Below, in pieces: positions 45,082 through 56,060 of a stretch of DNA of 64,000 bases (positions are counted from its first letter, which is position 1; every line of letters starts with the position of its first letter). Source of the DNA: Zhengitettix transpicula (taxonomy: Eukaryota > Arthropoda > Insecta > Orthoptera > Tetrigidae); contig CM073590.1 in assembly GCA_037074705.1 (NCBI GenBank), positions 238,626,101-238,690,100 of the forward strand, read 5' to 3'. The position numbers and the translations under genes are program-made. Below the pieces are notes generated by a model. It was not told the DNA's origin. It ran no database searches and saw only the letters and a program-made list of their open reading frames with translations.

Positions 45082-46291
45082 TTTTTCGCCCCCATACTGT
45101 CATCCGTGGGCCGACATCTTCAACTAACAAGTCACGTTGCTCATTTTTTTCGTGATAAACCCTGGCTTTCGTTTTGCCTGTTACTTGAAGACCATTCGTG
45201 ATGCATCAAGGACACTTATTATCTTTGAATTCTGGATAGTTGTGCAGTAAAAGGTTCTGTTCAAGATAAGACACTTATAAAAATGCTTGATATTTTTTAT
45301 GGTACCCTGACCCATTGGCTGAAGTCATTGATGGGGGGGGGGGGAAGATCACCTTTACATTGTCTGTAAGAGCAATGAGGACTGTACTAATTTTGGACAG
45401 ACATTTCTGAACAAAAAAATCTAATAGAAGAGGTTAAACGAGATTGTTTTAATACATAATTCAAGTTACCAAATTAACAAAATCAAATTGAATTTTAAAT
45501 CCACTGTACCTGTAAGTAAAGGAAGGGGCTACATTGCATTACTGAAAATAACTCAATATAATGTAACAAGTACTGCGACACGTGACTTTATTCAATCACA
45601 ATGAGAAGTTAAATTCAAGTATTGGAACTTGGATGTTAAGTTGTGACTTTTCTTGAAAGCACTATTTTTGGTTCCTGCATGTTGCAAGACTTTCTTATAT
45701 ACAGGTCGCGTGATCATTCATTTCTGACCTTGAGATAATGTTTTCTTCCCTTCTTTGTGCTGTTCTAAAGTGACTCGACGTGAGGTTCGTCATCAAGACG
45801 AGCTACCAACATTTCCGCTTTTCCTTCATTGAAAGCAAAAAAAAGCACTTCTGTCTTTAAATCGCCATTTTGGTTTCTCTTTTCTTCTTAAATGATTGAA
45901 ATTTTTCCTTAGCGGGTAACATTCTATTAATACTTCAGCGACGTCGTCCTCCTCCTCCTCCTCCTGCACTTCGTTGCTGGTCTTTTTTCCCCCCCAGCCC
46001 ATAGCCGAACGATGCCTTGTCCCTAATTTTTTGCCTCTTTCCCATCTCGAGCTCAGACGTTGGCCCCAAGCTAGTCTGATAGTCTCTCTCAGCTTCGACA
46101 AAATTGGAAGTACCGAATAAATTCTCATCAATTTCTAGCGTCACTGAGGGGTTCCGCTCCAACTTCATCCTGTAAATTTCACCTTTTCCAGTATCGATAA
46201 CAATGTAAAAATTGTAGATTCTCCAGTGGCGAATTCGTGAGCTGAATCCATAGATCCCGAAAAGAAGCAAAGTTTAAAAATTACATTTTTC
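45082..46291. other. Intergenic, nothing assigned
   Basis: Two overlapping minus-strand frames at 45826-46270 are open partly because of a (GAG)n-type tract giving runs of Glu or Gly; I do not regard them as genes. Confidence 0.4.
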
Positions 46292-46525
46292 ATTTTTGTG
46301 TCCCGCAGGGATCGGTTTTGGGGCCGTTGCTTTTTCTTTTCTTCATAAATGAGCTTTACATTACATTAACCTTATAAAGTCAGTTTTTATACTTAATAAT
46401 ATCGGATTGTAACGTGAAAAGTCCCTAAGAAAGTGTTAAATATTTTTTCAAAGCCAAGAAATTGGTCCTTAACTTACAGGACAATAAAATTGTTAATTTT
46501 TTGTCAGATAAGACAAATGTTCAAA
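46292..46525 (+). pseudogene. CR1/Jockey-like reverse transcriptase fragment
   Basis: The plus strand encodes VPQGSVLGPLLFLFFINELY, the diagnostic RT motif. After a deletion that removes the ADD box it continues with FFKAKKLVLNLQDNKIVNF, the following conserved segment. Confidence 0.72.
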
Positions 46526-47829
46526 ATAAGATATTTACAGTATAAATTCAATATAATTATTACTTTCACTCTAAAATATTTCAACAATAAAAAACTACTA
46601 TTGGTAGTTAATAAATAATTACTTCATTATGTTTTAATATTCCAAGTTTAGGTAAGAATGCAATTATTTTCCAAAGCCTCATTTCCATTTCCAGCTCGAA
46701 TTGCGGTTGACTTAACATTTCCGTTTCTGCTGATTTTATTTCCCTGTTTTATTCTCTGAAAAGTTAATTAAATTACTTACCTTTCCTGATCTCTTTCTAC
46801 ATAACTTAAATTTTCGTGACGTTATTCTGTAACCTAAGCACAAATATTTGGTTGTCTCTCGCCTGGTATCGCCATAGTTTATCGCCGTTATTACTGTGTA
46901 GTCTGCTTATTATTATTTATTTCATAGGAATGTCTCCCACCAGTCCTATAGCAGGTCTCTATTGTGCATCGCTTTCTTTATTATATTTTTTCTTAGCTTT
47001 TTGGAGTGATGTGTCCTTGTTTCATCCATCCGGATCAGACAATTGCGTGACCTGGTCGGATTTATAATTCGTCCTCGCCGTGTCGCTTAAAGTATTTTTC
47101 TTTTCTTTTTACGGTTCTTGCACAATTCCTCGGTGAATATTTAGGATACGTTAAAAACATTCGTCTGCAATTTCACAAGCAAAAGGTTAACACAAGACTT
47201 TCGCTTTCATCCGCGTAACCAACGACTCCTCCTTGTGTGCACAATCCGTTTGCAGAAGAAAACGGCCTTGCCCGAGGAAGAGGAATTTGCTAAACACAGC
47301 TGCACTCACAGGCTGTAAACAATCTCACGGGTTTATATTTACGAGGCTTTAAACAGCCTTGAACACATTTTATCTCATTTGAACTTTTAAAACGCTGCTT
47401 TTCTTTTCATTAAGTCTTTACCGGAGCTGAGAAAATGTAACGTTCACGAATTTATTACTTACTTACTCTTAAGCGTTTAATTCCTCCGATGGGTCCATAA
47501 TATGAAAATTGATGCACAAGAATAATAATATTGCAGACCGGCCTACGTGTTTATTTGTCATTATTCTCTAAATTATTTTATAAACAGCTTGTAATCAATT
47601 TTTACCAAGTTAAGTCATAGATAACATATACCGAGTGTTTGACTGCCTAATTCGGAGACCGACGTTAACTAAATAAAGAGTGGTAAAGAGACAAAATAAA
47701 AATGAAACACTTTCTCACAATTTATAAATTAATATACTGATTTACGGTCATGTAAGTCATAAAAAATGAGTTGATTAATAACACTTACAGTTAACATATA
47801 ATAAATTAAATTTATATAATAAAAAAGGA
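46526..47829. other. Intergenic, nothing assigned
   Basis: AT-rich sequence. An 83-codon frame at 46816-47067 is hydrophobic because of T-rich composition and has no other support. Confidence 0.4.
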
Positions 47830-47892
47830 TGTATATTTGTATGTATGTATGTATGTATGTATATTTGTATGTATGTATGTATGTATGTATTT
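47830..47892. repeat. (GTAT)n microsatellite
   Basis: Two GTAT runs are separated by ATTT. The tract sits just before the Helitron-like body, a common arrangement in such elements. Confidence 0.85.
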
Positions 47893-48425
47893 ACGTTGTT
47901 CTTTATACAAATTTTATCGCGTGGACAGAATGCAACAAAAATTGGTACACATATTCTTCAAAATACGAGAAACGGTACTGTGAGGGTGAGAAACCCATAG
48001 CATACATGTGGAAAGAATTATAATTAAAAACCGTGATCAATAAATATTAAATTACTGCGCGCCAAGAGACAATGACGTCACGCGAGAGAAAGACGTTACT
48101 ACGCAACGAACAAAGGAAATATTTCCTTTATTAGGAATGAAATAAAGCAGAAATATTTTCTTCAGCAATACTCCATCGAATGGTAATAAAGAAGAATACG
48201 AGTTACTTTACCATCCTTGCGGAAAATGTAAGTTAATTTTCGCGCTGTATTAGTTGTGAGTCTAGCTAACAATTTCATCAATGTAATATTTCGTAATGTA
48301 TGAAGACTGAGTGACAATTGACAATTATATCCTGAAATACTCAAGGAATATATTTAAGTATTCAATTAAATACTTTTTCGAGTTTATATAATTATGTACA
48401 CGAGCAACGCCGGGCACCCAGCTAG
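47890..48425 (+). mobile_element. Helitron-like non-autonomous element
   Basis: It ends GAGCAACGCCGGGCACCCAG then CTAG (48422-48425), a hairpin-like GC-rich end with a CTRR terminus. The 5' part contains CAACAAAAATTGGTACACAT, a type of motif common near insect Helitron 5' regions. The body matches 12780-13020. No protein-coding remains are seen. Confidence 0.5.
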
Positions 48426-48435
48426 TTTACAATAA

Positions 48436-48595
48436 AGTTAAACCAGACAACGTTTCAACCTCACCACAATTTGAGGCCTCTTCAGGTGTTACAGTACTAT
48501 TCTTAAACAGAAATAAGAATTCTGGTATAAAAATTAGATAAATAAGCAACCAAAAAGAACAGACTTACTTTTGTCCCGTTTGTGGCCCATTATTT
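48436..48595 (-). repeat. Repeat with well-preserved hammerhead-like core
   Basis: The minus strand carries CUGAAGA (48479-48485), a six-pair stem II GGCCUC/GAGGUU with a 10-nt loop, then GAAACGUU (48449-48456). Flanks CAC and GUC provide the start of stem I. All invariant core bases are present. Confidence 0.65.
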
Positions 48596-48600
48596 ATCTA

Positions 48601-48690
48601 ATTACCGTACTTTGCGGACTATATAAGACGCACTTTTTTCTTAAAAAAAATTGCCTCCAAAAATTCAGGTGCGTCTTATACTAGAAATTA
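48601..48690. repeat. Hairpin MITE-like repeat
   Basis: TATAAGACGCAC and GTGCGTCTTATA are a perfect inverted pair about 40 bp apart, preceded by ACCGTACTTTGCGGACTATA. This resembles a widespread animal repeat whose ends read CGGACTATAAGACGCAC; the identification is by eye. Confidence 0.5.
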
Positions 48691-48718
48691 GTATATAAAT
48701 GTCCAGTGTTTGATTTAA

Positions 48719-49258
48719 TTTTTTTTAAAGGGCAACAGGCTACATGAGGGTAATCCACGTTGGGCATCACCCCTTTAATAGCATAGGAAGGGATTTGAAA
48801 GGGGGGCTGCAGAAGGGTAGAGGAAAGTAGCCAAGTGTTAACTAGGGCCCCGGGGCTATATTTTAAGGATCCTACCCGGCATTCGCCTAAAAGTAATGCA
48901 GGAAAAACCCTAGAAAAACCTGCATCAGGTAGGTCGGGCATTGGGTACTTGCCCCACGCCCTTCCGATAGCGGGAGAGGAGTTTGCTGTGGGGACGCAGC
49001 ATTCCCTTCTCCGTGCCTCGACCAGTTTAGGAGGCAGCTGGCCGACTATTCCAATGGGAATAGCGGACAGCTCTTACCGTATGCCCAAGGTGTGTGACCC
49101 CGGAACATACACCTCTCAAAATGGCCGAGGTGCCTCGGCTTGTGGGAACCTTAGTTCAAAAACTGGGAGGAAAAGGCATACCCAAAGGTAGCCCCTTCGT
49201 ATCTCTCCTAAAAGGTTCTGCCTGCGAGAGAACATCCCTCGCAGGTTACCTGCTTACT
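48719..49258 (-). repeat. Family A repeat, first of a back-to-back pair
   Basis: Flanked by CAGTGTTTGATTT at 48704-48716 and 49259-49271. Full set of family blocks; sense 5' end at CTCGCAGGTTACCTGCTTA. Confidence 0.9.
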
Positions 49259-49271
49259 CAGTGTTTGATTT

Positions 49272-49775
49272 TTTTTTTTTTTAGGGCAACAGGCTACATG
49301 AGGGTGATCCACATTGGGCAACTCCCCTTTAATAGCATAGGAAGGGATTAGAAAGGGGGGATGCGGAAGGGTAGAGGAAGGTAGCCAAGGGTTAACTAGG
49401 GCCCCCGGGCTATGGTTTAAGGATCCTACCCGGCATTCGCCTAAAGAAATGCAGGGAAAACCCTAGAAAAACCTGCATCGGGTAGGTCGGGCATTGGGTA
49501 CTTGTCCCACGCCCTTCCGATAGCGGGAGAGGAGTTTGCTGTGGGGACGCAGCTTACCCCTCGCCATGCCTTGGCCTGTTTAGGAGGCAGCTGGCCGACT
49601 ATTCCAATAGGAATAGCGGACAACTCTTACCGTATGCCCAAGGTCTGCGACCCCGGAACATACACCTCTCAAAACAGACCAAGGTGCCTCGGCATGTGGG
49701 AACCTTAGTTCAAAAAAACCAGAGAGATGTGAGAGCATCCCCAAAGGTAGCCCCCGCCAGAGCTCTCTGGGAAGT
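49272..49775 (-). repeat. Family A repeat, second of a back-to-back pair
   Basis: Flanked by CAGTGTTTGATTT at 49259-49271 and 49776-49788. Its sense 5' end differs from its neighbour (AGCTCTCTGGGAAGT), so it came from a different source copy and is not a local duplicate. Confidence 0.9.
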
Positions 49776-49814
49776 CAGTGTTTGATTTAAATTTCCTGCC
49801 AGTCTTAAAAAAAA

Positions 49815-50400
49815 TAGCGGTATATTCGACGCCGCGAGAAACCTATTTGTATCTGGCAAGATTAGATTCTACTGGCAGCAGCAGCAGTGTGCACCGATGA
49901 GACGTGCGAAGGGTTGGATGGACGAGGCTGGGTATGAAATTATGGATTAACAGTGTTTGAGAGAGGAGGAGGAGGAAAGGAGCTTTATTGAAGACGAGTT
50001 GAGTTCTCTTCTTGTGCTACATCAGTTTAGTGGCCATTTGAAAAATTCTGTGAAAGAGAAATTGAGACAGGGAAATACAGTGAGAGATCTTGCTGGACTT
50101 ACTTCGCAATTGTAACCTCTTGATGACTCGATAAATAAAGCAATTAAAGTATACATGAGAGAGGAATGGAAGACATGGATGAAACCCAACATGAATCCAC
50201 GCCGAAGGGCGCTTTAAAACGACCTACAATCAAACAAGTATGTCCGTGTATAAAACAGTCGTGGTCTGGAGTGAGAGATGACATTATAGTTAAATCTTTC
50301 AAGAAGTGCGGCATAAGTAACTGTCTCGATGGCAGTGAAGACCATCTTATATTGACAAGACAACGATGACGATGAAGAGGTAGAAGAAGAAAGTTCAGAT
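49815..50400 (+). pseudogene. Tigger/pogo-type DDE transposase, C-terminal half
   Basis: The plus strand encodes KGWMDEAGYEIMD, SLLVLHQFSGHLKNSVKEKL, LAGLTSQL, PLDDSINKAIKVYMREEWKT and, after a frameshift, DDIIVKSFKKCGISNCLDGS. This is the typical order of a pogo/Tigger (DDE_1) transposase ending in the GISNALDGTED-like segment. The catalytic Asp expected in LLVLDxFxGH is His here. Two or more frame breaks confirm decay. Confidence 0.85.
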
Positions 50401-50404
50401 GAGA

Positions 50405-50665
50405 ATTTTCAGGGATTTTAAAGGTCAAACAAGGAATGGAGAATCAGAACTAACAACGAACTCTACGGTGACCCCCAAATTGTGAGCTCCATTAGGAGTG
50501 CAAGACTTAGATGGGGGCAGGGCATGTGGAAAGGAGTGGGGAGGGAACCCTACTACAAAGAAAGGAAAACCAGGAGGAAGAAGGTGTGTAGGCAGACCTA
50601 GAAAGAAATGGGTGGAGAATGTAGAGGGAGATATGAAGGAGTCGTACAAGGGCTGTAACGCCGTG
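50405..50665 (+). pseudogene. LINE C-terminal remnant
   Basis: The segment encodes EWRIRTNNELYGDPQIVSS then IRSARLRWGQGMWKGVG and, in another frame, GRRCVGRPRKKWVENVEGDM, the RLRWAGH...GRPRKRW tail of a LINE ORF2. It lies immediately after the Tigger fragment. Confidence 0.72.
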
Positions 50666-50734
50666 GCGTATGTCTCAAGATGTCCTCACTCGATTAAGGC
50701 ACAGTGAGTTAACATACGATCGTGATGAAAGTAA

Positions 50735-50845
50735 CATAGGGGGAGTGAAATTAAAATGTTCCAAAATTTGATGCTCTCGATTAAATCACGTCTTGGCTAA
50801 GAGATTAATGTCGAATTAAATACTTTTCCGGGCACCCAATTTAGT
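50735..50845 (+). mobile_element. Helitron-like 3'-end fragment
   Basis: The sequence matches 13120-13165 (TGGCTAAGAGATTAATGTCG and AATTAAATACTTTTC). It ends CCGGGCACCCAATTTAGT, where AGCTAG has become TTTAG. Confidence 0.4.
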
Positions 50846-51246
50846 TACAAATAAATGTGACACCCGTAGTAGAGACCCTGAAGTGACTCTGGATACACAG
50901 AGATGGCGTCCAAGTTTACGAGACGACGCAAATTGGCTTGCGTTGGTCCGGTTCCTCAGCACCGGAAGTGGCGCGGTATCACAGTTCCTGCTGATACAGC
51001 ACGCCGCCCTCTTCTGCTAACTACGTACTACAGGCTCATCCTATCGCCCACTGTATCCATCCAGACAGCCACAGTACATGCCATATAACGTTATTATTAA
51101 CTCGCCCCCGAACACCCACCGGTCTGCCTACTGCCCAGGGGAAGGTTACTCGTGAAGGCCAATTCAATTCTCATAAAACAATTGATGACCTTATAACACC
51201 CCCTTTTAATTTTTATATCAATTGTAAACACCTTCTCTGTATAGGA

Positions 51247-51290
51247 AAATACCTGAAGAAGGAACAAAAAGGTATCGAAACGTCGTCATA
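51247..51290 (+). repeat. Hammerhead-like motif
   Basis: CUGAAGA (51253-51259) and GAAACGUC (51277-51284) are both perfect, but the intervening hairpin GGAAC/GUAUC has a mismatch. An alternative pairing AUACC/GGUAU competes with the ribozyme fold. Confidence 0.45.
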
Positions 51291-51496
51291 ATAAATATAT
51301 GTATTATTTCCATATACATTTTTTTTTAAATTTATTAGAAAAAAACTTTTATCGTAAGATTATTAGTTGGCTACATATAGTTACAGTATATAAAAATTTA
51401 TATGGGAACATGGTAATTCGGCTAATCCAGCGATTTGGTTGCATTTTAATTTGTGTGTCTGAGAGGCAGACATTGTTGGACCATGAGGGTTCACTG

Positions 51497-51957
51497 GTGA
51501 TGTTGAGTTTGATGGAATGGGTGGGTTGAGTCTGCGGGTGTGAAGAAGGGTGGGGGGGGGGGGCGTTAGGAGGGGCCAGAGTGTTCTGGGGGAAGGATGA
51601 GGTTGATAGGACGACGGAGTGTAGTGGTGGGGGAGGGTTGCTATGGAATTGCTGAATCGTGGTGTTGGGGTGGTTGAAGGTGTTTTTTATTAGTGAGGTT
51701 ACGGATTTGGTGATTCGGGAGTTGACTTTAATGTAGTGGTGGAAGATGGAATTTCTGAGGCACCAGTTAGTGATGGTGCGAAGGATTATGTTTTGTTTGG
51801 ATTTTGGCTCAATGGGTTTTGGCTGTTGCTCCCCATATGGATGAGAGAGGGGAAGGACCAGGTGGGTTGTATGATGGAGAAATATACCAGGCGTTTTGTG
51901 CTGAGGGTGAGTGGGGATTTTTCTGTTTAGGAGGTGATGTAGAGTTCTGAATTTATA
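51497..51957 (-). other. Unassigned long open frame, minus strand
   Basis: About 153 codons are open between stops, without a Met near the start. The composition is His/Pro/Thr-rich (YKFRTLHHLLNRKIPTHPQH at the start, a poly-Pro run near the end). The complementary plus strand is conspicuously G-rich. It may be a fragment of a retroelement ORF; I cannot name it. Confidence 0.3.
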
Positions 51958-51959
51958 CT

Positions 51960-52740
51960 ACATTCATTGTTGTTCGCCTACGATCAGGTAATATTAGCAT
52001 GAGATGAAAAGGACATGATAAATAAGCTCATGGAAGAATATAAAAAATGGGGACTGAACATAAATATACAGAATACATGTGTTTAAGAAAAGATGTAGAA
52101 GACATAACACCCAAAACAGGAAAAATAATAAAAAAAATGTGAATTTTTTAAATACTTAGGGGTCAATAATTAAAAATGTACGAACATGTGAATATAGAGA
52201 TGTACAAACTAAAATTGCAATGACAAAGATTATACACGGAATAAATTGGAATAAAAATTTAACAAAGGTAAACAAAAATCAAAATTTATAAGAGCATAAA
52301 TACAGAACATTCTATGTTATGGAAGAGTGAAACTTGGCCCCTGACAGAATTACAAAAGAACAAAATTAGAACAGTAGAATTCGATTATCTGAGGAGAAGT
52401 CTTCAAAAAAGAAGACAAGATAAAATTAGAAACGAGCTCCTTTGGAAAGAAATGAACGTAACCACGTCTGTCGTTAAAAGGATTGAAAATCAAATCCTTA
52501 AATGGTGTATGGTCACGTACAAAGAATGGAAAATGGAAGATGGCCAAAAGAAATATACCAATGGTCACCTCCTGGAAAAAATAAACGGGGCAGACCCAGA
52601 TTAAAGTGAGAAACCCATGTGAAAACCATAATGGAGGATAGGAATTTAGAAGAGGGAGATTGGAACGACAGACAAGAAATGGAAGTTGAAGACGGCAAAC
52701 CTATAAAAGGGGGGGAAAGCCGAAGAAGAAGAAGATAAAG
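51960..52740 (+). pseudogene. LINE remnant, RT end to 3' tail
   Basis: It starts with LLFAYDQVILA (a mutated FADDxVILA box) and KLMEEYKKWGLNINI. It continues with SETWPLTELQKNKI, KMEDGQKKY and the frameshifted IMEDRNLEEGDW-type tail, ending (GAA)n. Stops interrupt every block. Confidence 0.75.
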
Positions 52741-53077
52741 GTATCTATGATTTTAAAGGTCAATATTTCTCTATACGTAAAGCTGTAATACGTAGGTTGT
52801 TATTTTGGTCAAAGAGTGCTGGAACAGTCGTAGTTTATTTCCGGTAATTTGTGATTACGTGTGGTGTTTACAACAATTTACCGTGTTGCAACATATATTG
52901 TTTAATAATATTGTAAGTAGTCAACAGAGCTAAGGCCGTCTATGGCGCCACTTTACTTTTGCCTATTAAATAAATTGATACGCAACAGAAACGGGATTGA
53001 ATGGACTGTGACGCGGGAAGTTTACCTTTCCCTTTTTCTTTGACAAGTTTTAAGAAGAGTAAGTGCCGCGACAGCTC
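52530..53077. repeat. Left arm of a 0.55-kb inverted repeat
   Basis: This arm is the inverse of 55519-56059. It spans the end of the LINE (to about 52740) and about 340 bp of further sequence ending GTGCCGCGACAGCT. Identity by eye is high, with scattered substitutions and small gaps. Confidence 0.85.
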
Positions 53078-53109
53078 GGAGGAAGCCATACGCTGGCAGT
53101 TTTTGTGTC

Positions 53110-54215
53110 TGCAGGCTTTCGGCCAGGTAGATCAACAACAGAAAACAACTGAGACAACTGAAAAATGCTGGGAATATCAAATAGACATCAATATGATATT
53201 TATAGATTTCAAACAGGCCTCTGGTAGCATAATACGGAAAAAATTACAGAGTATCCTGAAATTTTTTAAGATACCAATTAAAATGGTAAGACTAATTAAA
53301 CAAACAACAAATCAGGTCTATATTCAGAACCAACTAACAGAAAATTTCGAGACTAACCAAGGATTAAAGCAAGGGGATGGACTGGCTCAGATATTATTTA
53401 ATTTAGTCTCTAGAGTGTGCCACTAGACGAACAGAAATAGATACAACCAAAACTATAGCATCACAAATAATGGCACATGCTGATGACGTGGTAATAATAT
53501 CAAGAACAACTAAAGCGAGAAGCAGCAGAGGAGGCATATAAAGAAATAAAGAAACATGCCAAAACGGTTGGTCTAGAAATGGGGAAAAAAGGATGGACGG
53601 ACATAGATGGAGATGTGAAAAAAATAAGCGATGACTTTATAATATCTGGGATCCAAGTTCCACATAGATGGAGATGAACGGCATGAAATCAGGAGAAGAA
53701 TGAACTTGGCAAATAAACCTCACCACTACCAGCTTTCAAACTAAGAATAACAAAAATGAGGATATATAAAACCTTGACTAGGCCAATACTATATTATGGA
53801 AGTGATAGGCTGGACACTCAACAGGAAAGAGGAGATGGCGATTAACATCTTTGAAAGAAAGATCCTGAGAATAATCTGGGGGCCAAAAAAAATGAAAATG
53901 GCGTATGGAGACACAAGGATATAATAAGGAAATATGACCTATATAAAGAACCAAGCATCGCAACAGCTATTAGATTAAAGAGAATGGAATGGACAGGACA
54001 CGTGCAACGCATGGGGAAGGAAACGATGCATTATACAATGATATGGGAGGTAAAAGAAAGGAAGAGATGGATAGACGAAATAGAGAAGGACATAAAAAGG
54101 AAGACGGATTTGAGGAACTGGAGGAGAATGGCTTCAGACAGAGAAGTTGGGAGGAAACTACTACTGCTGGTCGATATCGGTCTGTGGGACCATAGAAGAA
54201 GAAGTAGAAGATGAG
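53110..54215 (+). pseudogene. LINE reverse transcriptase, 5'-truncated
   Basis: RT landmarks in order are AGFRPGRSTT, MIFIDFKQASGSI (AFDS changed to ASGS), QGLKQGDGLAQILFNL, and AHADDVVIIS, which keeps the catalytic Asp pair. The C-terminal part gives WTGHVQRMGKETMHYTMIW and RWIDEIEKDIKRKTD. Several frameshifts and stops occur. This is the longest RT piece in the window; the endonuclease half is absent. Confidence 0.88.
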
Positions 54216-54609
54216 CTCAACTGTGACCCTGAAGCCAACACTGCACAGACCGTCGCGAGACAGTAACAAAAGACAGCCTCATAAAACAGTCACAAGTCAT
54301 GGCCCTGTGTGGTGTAACGTAACGTTGTTCATGGTTAAAGTTTCAGAGGAATTTCCCCAGGATTGCGCTTGCTCCGTCAGTGATGATTCGCCTCGGTTTT
54401 CCTCTAAGTAAGCTTTCTCTCACGTTCATCGTCTTTCCACGGCAACTCAATCTCTAACATATTTTTATTTTTCTAACACTTTCAAAAAAACGCGAATGAG
54501 GATAATAATTTTCACCACATTAACAAAGGATTAATAAAAAAAAAATTAACACGAATGAAACCATTTTTTTTCTTAGCAGCCAAACGGATTTATCCAGCGT
54601 TGATGGCAA

Positions 54610-55120
54610 TTTTTTTTTGGGTAACAGGCTACATAAGGGTAATCCACAAGGTGGCAACTCCCCTTTAATAGCATAGGAAGGGATTTGAAAGGGGGGATGC
54701 GGAAGGGTAGAGGAAGGTAGCCAAGGGTTAACTAGGGCCCCCCGGGCTATATTTTAAGGATCCTACCCGGTATTCGCCTAAAGAAATGCAGGGAAAACCT
54801 TAGAAAAACCTGCATCAGGTAGGTCGGGCATTGGGTACTTGTCCCACGCCCTTCCGATAGCGGGAGAGGAGTTTGCTGTGGGGACGCAGAATTCCCTTCT
54901 CCGTGCCTCGACCAGTTCAGGAGGCAGCTGGCCGACTATTCCAATGGGAATAGCGGACAACCCTTACCGTATGCCCAAGGTCTGTGACCCCGGAACATAC
55001 ACCTCTCAGAACAGGCCGGGGTAGTTCAAAAACGGAGAGGAAAAGGCATCCCCAAAGGTAGTCCCTTCGTATCTCTCCTACAAGATTCTGCACGCGAGAG
55101 AATAGCCCTCGCAGGTATAT
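54610..55120 (-). repeat. Family A repeat with 13-bp target duplication
   Basis: Flanked by GCGTTGATGGCAA at 54597-54609 and 55121-55133. The tail T-run touches the left duplicate; the sense 5' end is CTCGCAGGTATAT. The 511-bp insert gives the cleanest definition of family A ends in the window. Confidence 0.93.
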
Positions 55121-55518
55121 GCGTTGATGGCAAAGTGAACATACAGAGATAATATTGCAAGACGTACGACATGCAGTGCGGGAGAACACTTGAGGGAAGC
55201 TTCGACCCTTGGAGACAAGCTGGAGTAACACTACTGTCATTGTTACTAACGGGATATACAGAGGGCGGTAACGTCGTTTCACCACACCCACAACTTATAA
55301 TTTCATAACTACTACGGATGACGTTGATGACGTACAACCACAATATATTACCTCGCGTCAATGTTTACAGAATTATTTTTTTTTTACGCATACAAAGTTT
55401 CCGTAACAAAGTATTCGTGTAAGAGTGAGCTCCGACCTAATCGCACTACGGCCCTCAGGCCAGTGGACGACTGTCATCGCATTCAGACGAAAATAGACAT
55501 TTCTCTCCAGTTATAAAT

Positions 55519-56059
55519 AGCTGTCGCGGCACTTACTCTTCTTAAAACTTGTCAAAGAAAAGGGAAAGGTAAACTTCCCACGTCACAGTCCATTCAATCC
55601 CGTTTCTGTTACGTATCAATTTATTTAATAGGCAAAAGTAAAGCGGCGCCATAGACGGCCTTAGCTCTGTTGACTACTTACAATATTATTAAACAATATA
55701 TGTTGCAACACGGTAAATTGTTGTAAACACCACAGGTAATCACTAATTACCGGAAATAAACTACGACTCTTCCAGCACTCTTTGACCAAAATAACAACCT
55801 ACGTATTACAGCTTTGAATTGACCTTTAAAATCATAGATACCTTAATCTTCTTCTTCTTCGGCTTTCCCACCTTTTATAGGTTTGCCGTCTTCAATTTCA
55901 TTTTCTTGTCTGTCGTTCCAATCTCCCTCTTCCAAATTCCTATCCTCCATTATGGTTTCCACATTGGTTTCCCACTTTAATCTGCGTTTGCCCCGTTTAT
56001 TTTTTCCAGGACGTGTGACCATTAGTATATTTCTTTTGGTCATCTTCTATTTTCCATTT
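55519..56059. repeat. Right arm of a 0.55-kb inverted repeat
   Basis: Inverse of 52530-53077, from AGCTGTCGCGGCACTTACTC to the LINE tail. Confidence 0.85.
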
Positions 56060-56060
56060 A
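55840..56060 (-). pseudogene. LINE 3'-end fragment, minus strand
   Basis: The minus strand encodes RPGKNKRGKRRLKWETNVET then IMEDRNLEEGDWNDRQENEI, the best preserved version of this LINE tail here, followed by a (GAA)n tail. Confidence 0.8.

Noticed and set aside
44404..45201. Frames MHVKGSASSLDVPFRRSE repeated in the tandem array
   Set aside because: Same frame appears because the DNA is tandemly repeated; the start is a GTG/TTG-type codon and the frame stops inside each unit.
45826..46270. Two overlapping Glu-rich and Gly/Arg-rich minus-strand frames
   Set aside because: Open because of a GAG-type simple repeat; no start context, splice signals or motif.
47829..48023. 64-codon frame beginning MYICMYVCMYV
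   Set aside because: Translation of a GTAT microsatellite followed by Helitron-like sequence.
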